A stretch of 64,000 nucleotides of DNA, taken from contig JAGLWT010000162.1 of the NCBI GenBank assembly GCA_023133295.1, positions 18,457-82,456 of the forward strand. The letters are read 5' to 3'. Below, one piece after another: positions 16,901 through 28,900 of the stretch. Origin of the DNA: a bacterium (lineage in GTDB: Bacteria > AUK180). Within the stretch, counting starts at the first letter, position 1. Every line of letters begins with the position of its first letter. A program made the translations under genes and the position numbers. The notes under the pieces are model-generated. The model made no database searches. It saw only the letters and a program-made list of their open reading frames with translations, and was not told the origin of the DNA.

Positions 16901-19900
16901 CCCAACCAATAATCGAACCATGGCCGTAATCGTCAATATTGATCTGAATTGTTTCGGTACTTTCAACTCCATTATAACTCTCAAGCTCGCCATTCTCGTC
17001 AATGAAAACAATTTTAATACAGTAGCTATTGTCATCTATAGAAGCTAAATATGCTACTTTTCTTGAATCGGGAGAGAAAGCGGGGTGGCAACACCATTCA
17101 GTGTCGGAGCTTAATTTTCTGAAAGGATTGAGAGGATCGGAAAGGTTTACCAGATATATCGGACTCGGATCTCCGGCATCTTCCGGATAAGGAGTTCCAT
17201 TCACTGCAATGAACATACCGTTTGAACTCCACCCAATCGAGCGCTGATGCGCATAGATCTCAATTTCTCTTTCAATAGTTTGATTTTCGACATCATAGAT
17301 TTTGAGTGTTGTTCCGTCTATCCAAGAAATAAATGCCACCTTGGTATCATTCCCACTCCACTTGGCATCACCGGCCAATACCCAGCCATCAATTATATCC
17401 ACTGATCCCGATGAAAGTTCTTTAATGTGAATCCTCCAATCCCTATTGTAGGAAATATACTGATCATCAAATGACAATTCAGGGTTAACTGTTGACGAAT
17501 TAGATCCCCAAGAAGAAGCAACCGCATCAACAATCTTAGTATTCCCGGAACCGTCAGGATTTATGCTCCATATTTCAGCATTAGAAGAAATTTTATACGG
17601 TGGAGATTTGCAATTAACTCCAGGGCAATCACAGTAGCCGCCGGCATAAAGATACGCGATCGAATTACTTGTATTAAAGAAGACAGGATTTGTAGCATAA
17701 TGATTATCGGGCATCGCGATCGTATCAAGCGTGAAAGTGGTTATATTCTGTGTTGTATCAATATAGATGTTGCCTGATATCTGTTCACCGTCTACCATCA
17801 TAAGATAGGTATATACTCCCTCTTTACACAATTCACCTGTTGTCCGGTCCAAACCGTTCCATGCGATCGGATAATTTGAAACTGACCCGGTTCCCTGCTC
17901 GGAAAATACTATCTGAGGAGAGGGGGAATCACTGTTTCTTATTTCAAAGGTCCATGGTAGAGCTTCGGCATCGATATAGAACTCAGCAACATCATAACAT
18001 CCATCATTATCCGGGGAGAAGGTGTCATAATTCGTGTACACGCCGTTTTCCATGAACATATTCGGCATTTCGAGGGTTCCCTCACCGGAATTGCCAGCCA
18101 GATCTGTGGCAGTGAAAATACAAGTATAATCACCGTTGAGCAATATCTGATCGTGCACCCATTCAACGGTGTTGACATCTCCGGTTCCACTTGTCTGATA
18201 AACTATCACCTCCGAGCTGTTCAAAACCATCAGAGTCCAGTTGTCGATCCCGGTTACATCGACTATATCAATATCAAAGATGGTTACTTTATTGGGAGGA
18301 CGGACTTCAAGCGTATAATCAAGTGTTATTACGGGAGATGTATTGTCAATTCTGATATACCCACGGTACCATGATCTCCAGAGTGAGTCGGCTACAGGGT
18401 CTTCAAGTGTAACTCCTGTTCCCTCACTGTAGATGTCATATACATAATCCCCTTCGGGAAGAACGCTTCCTGAATATTCCCCATCCCAGGTATATTGAGG
18501 CGGACTGCCTGCCCCTGATGATTGATGATAGATGCCATCGTCTCCAAGGCTGAACGACCAGGCTGAAGGAGTGTTTATCCCATTGGGTATAAAAATGAAT
18601 TCCGCAGTATCCCTTATTCCATCGCCATTTGGTGAGAAGGGTGCGGGAGCGGCTATGGTGCCATAAGCCTCATCCTGAAGCCGGAGCACATATAACGGAG
18701 AGGATACATAATTATACGCATTATCAGCAGCATCGTATTTAAATATATAGTCCCAATCCGAAAACAGTTCAGCGAATTCGACATCAAGGGTATCCTCAGT
18801 ATCTGTAAATAAGAAATTTCCGGTATCATTGTTCAGATCGCTGATAAGGCTTTCCAGGAAGTTAAGTCCCGATAGCTCCGGTTGATCTGCTGCAAAAAGA
18901 TGTATTACAGTCTCAGGAGTGGAATAGAATTTTGAATCATAGATGAACGCGGTCCCATCCACTTGATAGTTCAATGATGGCAAAGTAATATCGACAATTA
19001 TCTGTTCAGAAGAATCAATCGTAAATGTGTGCTCCAGATAATCCTTGATGCTATATCGCCAATCGTAATGCCCTTCGACAAGGTTGCCTCTGGAATCCCT
19101 GCCGTTCCAGAACAATGTAGCCGGAGGCGTATCGCTGCCGTTAATAGCTCTATATACGCTTTCTCCAGAAAGGATCTCAAGTTTCCATTTGGCATCACCG
19201 AATATATTGTCCCTAGAGAAATTAAGGTCGAATCCGGTCCCATCATTCTTACCATCGCTGTTTGGAGAGATATTAACAGGCGAAGCATCTATAAGCGTAA
19301 AAAGATCATTTCTATCAATAGTGATATACTGATCAGGGGTTGTAATATCTCCGTTATCAAAGCCGGTCGTTAGATAGATGGTCATCTTGTACAAGTACTT
19401 ACCATCTTGTAGATAAGTGTCCTCACTTAGATTCCTATCACCGTACCAATTAAATTGAGCGTGAGGTATGCCGAGATCTGAGATTTTATAGACCTCAGAA
19501 TCGTCAAATGATTCGTTGTAAATGCTGAAACTCCATGAAGCAACACCATCGGTATTAGATGTTTCACATGTAAATGTCGTAAAAGTATTCGTTTCTGTAT
19601 CTGGAGAAAACACTTCAGGTTCCGCAGAAATATTCACTCCGGGCATATTACCTACAATCATAAATTTCGCTGTTTCAATCGTTTCATTTCCAAGCATATC
19701 ACTTGCTCGAATAGTTAATACGGGTTGTACAGTATCGTCTGGAAGTTGTGATGCCGCAGGTATAAAGACCATATCGTATGACAGCGTGAAAGGTTCCAGA
19801 TCGAGCTGATATACCACTTGTCCCGCGATCTCAAGCTCTATATTTGCCACACCCGAAAGAGATTCCTCGAAATTCAAGTAGATGGGAATAAACTGGCTCA

Positions 19901-22900
19901 ATCCGACATGGCTGGCTCCCTGTCCGTCTACATCAACCAAAATTACAGGCCCGGCGGTGTCAACATAAATATTGTACTCCTCTTGAGCAGAATTTCCATT
20001 CAGATCAGAGGCCGATGCAAATAAAACATTGCTCTCACTTGAAAAGGCAATATTTGAATAGTCCTCAATTATTATCGTGCCGGCTGTGTTTGTGACTTCG
20101 ACAGAAGTCTCAACGATCCCTGAATAATCATCGTAAAACTCAACCGAGGCAATTGTTTCAGGAGAAATGTAGTAATTGTGCGGATCTTTCTCAATAAACT
20201 CCCCTGTGAAATCCAGTTTGATAGTGGGAGGAAGGAAATCCACTATGAAGGTGAACGATTTGGTAATGGACATGTTTCCTACTCTGTCAACCGCCTTATG
20301 GAATACCGTATGAAAACCGGGAGCAAATGATATATCCTCTACATTGTACGGATTTCCCTCATCTGTATCCAGTGCCCTCCAAACAATTTCATCAGGGGTT
20401 TCATTCCATGTATCGAAATCCACCCAATAATCATACCCCGAGGCAGGATCGCTTGATACTATTACAAAATAAAGTTTATCCACTCCGCTGAATGTCGTGT
20501 CCACTGCCAGATAATCCTCTCCTGCGAGAGAAAATGTCATATCGCTTGGAGCATACCACATCCCCGGAGCAAGTTCATTATCATCCGGATATGTGATATC
20601 CTGAACATACTCCATCGATTCACCGGGAATGAAAAATGTGATCGGGGCGGTCCGATCAAGTATGAAATCTATAGAAGTACTGTCGGAAGAATTACCAAGT
20701 CTATCGGACGCATTAACATTGTATGAATTCGCTCCCTCACTGCAGCCGATCAGAGGTACTTCATAGGAAATTTCAGATTGGGGCGAAGAAACATTTATAA
20801 TACTCCAGAAATCATCCGAAGCATTCTGGTACCTGATCTGGGAAATACCGCTTGAATCAGTTACATCGATCGTAAGTGGAATCCGATTGTTAATATATAA
20901 GTCTCCAGTGCTATCATCGAGGTAAGTGTATCCCACAAACTCCGTACCCTCATTGAAGTAAGTGGTTATAACGGGCACGGTATCATCGATATAAACATCA
21001 ACAATAAAAGTTGATTCATTTCCGCAAAGGTCAATAGCCGTTACAGTGATTGTCCGTTCAGGTGATCCTCCCGATATTTCTACAGGGATCTGGCAGGCCC
21101 CGTTTATATCAAGGATCAAATCGATCTCACTGCCGTCATCATATTTATAGGAGGCATTGCCAACTCCCGATACATCTCCTCCGGATGTATTTTCATCTAT
21201 TATCACAGTGCTGATTTGAGTCATAGGGGAAATAAAATGCCGATCACCCTGTATGAAGTGATTACCGGTAAAATCGACTGATATGGAGGGTGAAATTGAA
21301 TCAAGGAAGAAGCTCGATGTTTTAACTTCTGATTCGTTCTCCACGTTATCGATCGCTTTGACTGAAAGGACATGCATTCCGTCTGGTGGATAATCCTCTT
21401 TTATCTCGAGAGTGGGGATCTCGTAATTCTCTATGTTAAAAGCAAGTATCCTGTGGGCAAAGTGATACCGGGTGTCGAGATCGGTTTGATCATATGAAGA
21501 AACAGTATACCACTGGGAATCGTCTATGCTGAAACATATAGTCTGGATTCCGGAACATGTAAGCAGTTCAGGGATTTCCTGATCGTCAGATGTTATATGG
21601 AAGGTATCTTCCTTATTGACATAAAGCGGATGAATGACATCCTGAACGATCGGGGGCAAGGTATCGTTTATAATTTCAACTGATCCATTTGAGATATTCC
21701 CAGCCCAATCCCGTGCTGAATAATTCAGCACGATCAGATCGACAAACGGGAGGCCCGAATATTGACCGTCCTCATATGTTTCAGGAATATCATCCGAATT
21801 GGAAAAATACTCGATATCCCTGATCCCGGAAAGAATATCGGTCGCCCTGGATATGAAAAGGGTTTTTTCGTTTCTAAATACCGTACCGGACTGCTCTATA
21901 TAATAAGGTCCGGAGAACTCTATCCACGATAAGGGAACAGTATTGTCTATCCCCATAATAATGTTCTTTTCAGCCGAATTACCCGCAAGATCGGTAACAT
22001 TCAGAATGAGAGTATGTTCCCCTTCAGGAATGGGCTGCCCGTCGGAGGGATCCGAACCGTTCCAGTTGAAAGTGTGAACAAAAGTTCCTTCAGAAAGGGT
22101 ACTCTCATAATATATATCATTCGGAAGATCTCCGAAGATACAATGCGAAATCGCTTCATTCGAGCTTACAGTTATTGCACACTCTGTTCCTTCTATTGAG
22201 GATATCCATCGTTTATCAGACCTTGAAGCGAATTCAGGTCCGGTGATATCGTAAGTGATCGTGATCTCGTTACTGGAAAGACTTTCTTTTCTCTGGCTTG
22301 CATCAAGATAGAAAAAAGCTTTGGCTGCTACAATATTCTCGCCCTCTAATAAAGAGATGCTTCCCTGGAAGTCTCCTGTCTCTTCATCTGCTTTAACTGT
22401 GATTGATTTTACACCGTTCACATAAATATCAACCAGGAGCCCTTCCATGGACTGACCGTTCACCAGAGCGACAGGTATATTCGTAAACAGCAGAGACTCC
22501 TGAAGAACCGGAGGGAACACATCAGGGACCAGAAGTATCTCATCTGAAGAAAGAGGTACTGTGATGGAATACACATCAACATTGACGCAACTTGTCGAGT
22601 CACATTTTTTTGCATTCTCGGGATCAGCAAAGACACTGCTTGTTCCAGCCGACCATTTCCCCTCCACATTATATGTATACGGAGTGAATATCATACCTGG
22701 AGAATATTCATCTATTTCTATTGGAATTCTCACGGTAAGATACGAATCGTAAGTTGTAAGTAATTCAGGAGTGATCCTGTAAGCGCCGCAGTATCTGTGA
22801 ACCGCGGAAGGGATCTGTGAAATAGCGCTCAGATCAAGCCTCTCTATGGAAAACACACTTTCGGAAAGGGCGGGATCGTCAGCATCGAAGACACTCACAT

Positions 22901-25900
22901 AGGAAAGATTGTACGGTGAAGTAAAAATCAGTTCATCTGTTTCCTCATAAGGCATACCGATGTCTGCTTCAACCTCATAGTCAAAAATATCAGTACCGTC
23001 GAAAACGATCAGGCCGTATGTATGTGATCCTAACTTTTCGTAAACATTTGCCAATGCTTCGGATCTGCCTTCTTCTTTTCTTACAGCGCTTGGCTGTATC
23101 TGAAGCATCGCTCCGGAATCCAGCTTTTCATAAACTATAAAGCCGCGGCCGTATTGCATTTCACCTGTCACGATCGCTTTAAGTGCAACGAAGGGATATG
23201 GAACGGGATTCTCCGGCTGGATCTTCGGCATGAAATAGTCATTTACTGCAAGATCGTGATATATTACACCCCTGTTCTCCAAAGGAAAGACATCGTTATC
23301 CGAATCATCGGGATATCCCAGTTCGATATCGTATGATTCCATTTCGAGGTGAGGATTTGACACTATTTCACCGTTACCGTCGTTCCAGAACATCGAGTAC
23401 AGGTATCGGTCTTCATATGTGAATACTTCCACCGAATCCAATTCGATGGTCGAATTGTTACTGTAGATAAGATATGTCTCCTCTGGATCCAGTATGTCAG
23501 GTCTTTCGTAGCCTATTCTCAGAAATGAGAATGACTCAACAGAACCGCTTATAGGAGTTGCTAGCGGGACTTGCACTCCACCCGCATCATATATCATCAC
23601 TCGGCATGAACCTTCTTGTGAAAGGTCAAACTCCACTGTATAGTTTCCATCGGGTAAGTCCTCTACGGAAATCCTGACGTTTTGATCGCTGTACTTCCTG
23701 CTGTTCCCCAGTTCGATGAACATATCCTTTTTTTGGGCGGGGAGAAAGTGGGCGATATTCAGTTTTATACGGACTAAGCCCCTGAGTTTAATGGGAAAAG
23801 TCGTTTCAATGTATTGGTCTTCTGTTATCGAAAGTTTACCGGCATTCTGTACCGGAACTCCCTTACTTCCCCCAACTATCCATACCATTGCCCTTTTATA
23901 ATAATCTTCAGAGGAAAAAAGTTCAGCATAGGTAGGCTCTGAATAATCGATCATTGTCAGATGCCGGGAGTTGTCATAACCCTCACTGAAATAAAAGTCG
24001 TAATCCTCTTCAGAGAAAGCGTTGGGAGAGGTTTGTAAAAGGAAATCCTGCGGCAATTCCGTTCGGTCATCATTATATGATGCGCCGACCTTTGTCAATG
24101 GTTTTCCCTGGAGTATATAGTCATTGGATGCGGTCCAGTTCTTTTCAATGCCTGTAAAGGTAACATCCGACATTGCAATATCAATATACCATGTTCCTAG
24201 AAGTTCCGGTGAATCCTCTGGCACCTTCTTAACTCCATCACCATCCTCGGAGAGATATATTCCTGAAGAATCACTAATATCAGCATCTACCGTAATGGTC
24301 TGATCGTTCCAGAAATATGATTTTTCCATCTCTGATTGGATAAGTGAATACCCGTTGGGATACACATACTCTGGAACGCTTTTATAACAATCGTAGAGGC
24401 CGTCAATTGTCAGAGGAGAACCTATACTGATAAATGAAGAGTAATATATCGTATATACGGATTCAGGATAATCTTCGATTTCAGGGTCCCAGGATTCGAA
24501 TGTCACTCCCAGATCGGTTGAGACATTGAGATCATTGATATCACCAGGATCAACTTTATAATGAACAAGGGAGGTATCGTCGCCAGAGGATTCGATAGCA
24601 AGCAGTCTGACAGGCAAGTAGAATTTTTCGAAATTCTCATTTTCACCGTCGGATTCAATGTAAAACCTGTGAGGAGCTCCAAGACCGCCCAGGACATCTA
24701 TATCCGAAAAGGAAGGCGAAGTGATCGTAAATGTCCTGATTTCACTAGGATCTATATATCCCCTTTTCAATTCAAAAAGGTCATCTGAATAAACGGCACA
24801 TGTTATTTTATTGTCCATTATGTAATTTAGAGTTTCACTCGTTCTATTGCCGTTGGATACTGCGTAATAGGTCTGCTTTGTATACACATCGTCAAGGTCA
24901 ATTTCAAAATCTCCCGGATAATCAGGCTCGGCGCCGCCGTCACCTAAAGGTTCTTTTGCAGTATCCCATTTATCGAATTCATAAAGCCAAATACGCTCGC
25001 CCATCCATTCAAGATTGTGTCCCACACCGTCGTAGTCCGCAGGATCGAACGGGATCACATAAACATTGTAAGATACCTGTGAAGGCATCAGATCATAGGA
25101 AGGATGCTCCCAGGGGATCTCTTCCGAATAAACCTGAGTGAGCTGCGGCTCCGGAACATTATAATCCCAATCACGGTATGAATCAGCTCGAAAATGATCA
25201 TTCCTAAGTCTAACAAATGAACCGGGAACGATCTCTCTGGATTGAGGATCATCAAGATACAGGCTTTTCGTGTAATCCCAATAAAGATCAGGAACAAGAT
25301 TATTCTCGGAATCGGCAGGATCGATAAATGCATCAGCAAGACGCTGACTACCGTTATCATAATAATATTTAGTATAAGGAATTGAATATCGGGGTTCAAG
25401 AACTTCGGTCCTCAAGATGTATAGTTTATCATCGTCATCTATATTATCGGCAACTAAATACAAAGTACCTCCGTATTCCATACTGGAAAGGGTGTCACTC
25501 TCAAGAGTGCCTAATTTCGTGGATTCATCTGCGGCATAACACTCAAGTGTACTCTCTCCGGACCAGTACAGATTTCCTGTGATATCCGGACAATTCAGAT
25601 AATCCGCGGCATTGAAACTGTAATTTTCTATCCTGTATATTCTTTTACTTTCCCATTCGGGCCTGATATCACTTACCGCCACGGGAACTATCTCAGGCAC
25701 ACTTGTTTCCCCTGTATAGAAATGACCTAAGACGGAATAATCGACCGAGTGCAGATTGCAGTCATATTTCTGATAAACTACATCCCCTATGTAATCCCCG
25801 ATAAAGTTCTCAAATATCCCGCTTTCAAGATACACATCGTATTCTGTACCGGCAGGTATATCAATGTATCCCTGAGAGTTTAAACCTTTAACATTGATCC

Positions 25901-28900
25901 ATGTTTCCGCTCCCTGTTTCCAGATGTTCATTCCGGACTTAAACGGGTCAGGTTTCCCATCGGCCATTTCATAGTCCGCATAAAAGGAGTGCTTTGTAAA
26001 TACAGTTTCATCCTGTACGGTACCTAAGTTTAAAACTTTATCTGAAATTATGTTGCCGAAAAACCGAGCAATGAAATCAGGGATCCCAGGTAGAGAAGGA
26101 GTAACGGTAGCTCCCGAAAAAAGAATATGCCATGTTCCAGCTTCATGGATCTGATCATCTTCGGTCGTATAATAAATCGCGACAGAACCGGAACCTATCT
26201 CGGGGGGGGCGATAACAAATGCTTCAGTGTAAGAGATTTCTCTTTCAGCAGTTGAAAGAGTTACCTCTTCAGTTCCGATATAGAAATGCATTATCAGATC
26301 ATGCAATTCCGGGGTCAAAACAATATGATCATCATCCGATGAAAAAGTATTTTCGTAAGTTGTGCCATCCCCACCGGTGAACATGAAGATGATCTTTTCA
26401 TAATCCAGATAGCTATATGTTCCGTTATTAAGGCATTCATCTGAATCAGACTCCAAGTATTTGTCTGAATCCGGACCAAGATACTTATCTGAATCTCCGC
26501 AGATAATTGTATCGGAAATATCACCGTGGATCCGGATGAAATGATTTGTATAATCATCAACTCCTGCTGAATTGTCCTTTATATCGAATGTGATCCTGTC
26601 ATCTGTCAGGTTCATTGGTACGAGATGAGATTTGTCAAGAACTGCACTTTCAGAAGCATATGAAACCACTCCCTGGAATATATCAGCATCAGCTCCGATA
26701 CAGGTAAAAATCAGATCACCGGAAGAATCTCTATAGATATACATGCCAGGTGAAGTAACAGATAATATCTGACCTGAATCCGTTAGTATTTCAGATGTTC
26801 TTATAAAGGTCGGATATCCATTGTATTTTTCAAATCCATTCAATGTTAGGCGATAAATATCTGATTTGCTTTCATGAGAATAGGTTTCCGAAAATGTTTT
26901 ATGGTTCTCATGAAAATAGAGATCTAAATTCATGATATTCTGTGATTCAATAGCAAATCCCTTCAAAGGAGTATCACTCCCTTGAATTGAGAAATATACT
27001 CCCTGTTTCATGTTTCCGGATGGGTCGAAATGATAATCGATGTGATTATACAGAGTTTTTTCAGAATTGGAGTAAGTCTTTCCGAAAATATTCGTAATAT
27101 CTTGTGGCATCCCCGAGATCATGTTGCCGTCCGAGGATACCGCCGGGATGAGAAAATACGCGTTTTTCTCACCTGCTTGATGTCTCTCATCCGGATAAAC
27201 ATATGTGTCTTCGATATTTTTTGAAAAAAAGGTTTCGATAGCCCCTTCGTCTACCTCTATAGCAACACGGCCTTGTGTATACAAACAGAGATTACTTATA
27301 TCTACATTCACTGTAATATCAAGGCGATCGCCAAGATTCTCAAAGGTGTAATAGTGATCCAAAGTACAAAGTCCGGTATCATCATTCTCAATACGATATC
27401 CGGTAATAGCACGGGAAACATTTGATACACTAACTGTGAAAGTCTTACTCAGGTATCCTTCTCCGGTATTCCATATTATCCAATCGAAATAATGGCTTTT
27501 CTGAACCACTTCAGTCCCCTGAAGCTGAGAAAATCCTGAATGAACATCCATAACAATAGGTTTAGCGGAGATCCCCTCATATCTGATCGCACCGGTTACC
27601 TTAACGGGGGGTAAATATTTTCCTGAAGGCTGTGCATACCAGTTTATCAAAGCAGCTCCCTGCTGATATCCTGGATCCGTAACAAGATTGTAATCTGTAG
27701 AAGTATTTCCGAGATTTCCAACGAAGAAGGTCAGTTCACGCTCGATCCCTTCTGTTTCTCCAGGCAAAACTGCCAGTAATTTAATGGTGTAGGATCCGGA
27801 TGATAAAGTTCCTAGTATTACTTCACTTTCAGAACAATACTCATTGAGTATTTCCAGGCCATTCATTTCAATCAAAACATTTGCACTTTGATTTAAAGAG
27901 AAATTAACACCTACACGTTCCGAAGGAAGAAAAGCATATTTCTTAATAATTGGATCTGCAATGTATTCTGGTATCAAATTTGTTTGAAAGCTTAGAAGTT
28001 CTAATGGTTCCGGAATATTGATTGTCAGCATACAAGTTTCGGTTGATATAGAAACAAGATTTGAGGTATTCGCTCTTCCGAAAAGTGTAAATGTGTATTC
28101 GCCGGAATCTACAAGATTTCCACTGTTGTTCGTTCCGTCCCAGACAAATGTAAAAGCACCAGAAGAGTAGTCGAAATACCCTTCTTTCCTGACTTCATTT
28201 CCATTTGCATCTGTGATCAGAAGGAGAAGGTCGGATAATTCAGAATCCGACGAGATGATCTCAAATTCAATGGCAGGGATAGGATCACCGTCAGGTATTG
28301 TATATGATGCAGGATTTTCACTAGAGGCTGCAATATAGTAAGTGGGAGCATAAGGATCAGCTACAGCCATGAAATATGCATGATCCCATGACTTTTCCGT
28401 ATTGTCCTCTGCAATCAGAACTATGGTATATATCATACCAGGGTTTCTTGCATCACTATCTGTGAAATATGCAAGTACGCCTTCATTTACGGGCAGTACT
28501 TGTGAACCGGAATAGTTGTACTCGGGAACAGCAAGTTCAGTCCAGCCACTGGATTCAAGGGTGTTGCTTTGAACATCCGGTCCGATATCAGAAGATGAGA
28601 ATTGCCCTTCTCTATACCAGACACTGTATCCGGAAAATGAGTAATCATTTGTCGTATCCGGGTCAAGAGCGGTTCCAGTTACGGCAAAATTTGCGGCATC
28701 GTTTATCTCTTCTACAATACCGTCTATACTCTTCATCGGGAACGAGATGTTCGCGGGAATCCGATTTTTAACTATTCTTGCAGATGAAGAATACAGATTT
28801 CCAATTTCTTCTCCATTTACTAAGTGATCGATATCGATAGTCTCAATATTGATGTAATACAGCCCGTCCTCCAAGCTATTCAGCCAATTTTCCGGAGGAA

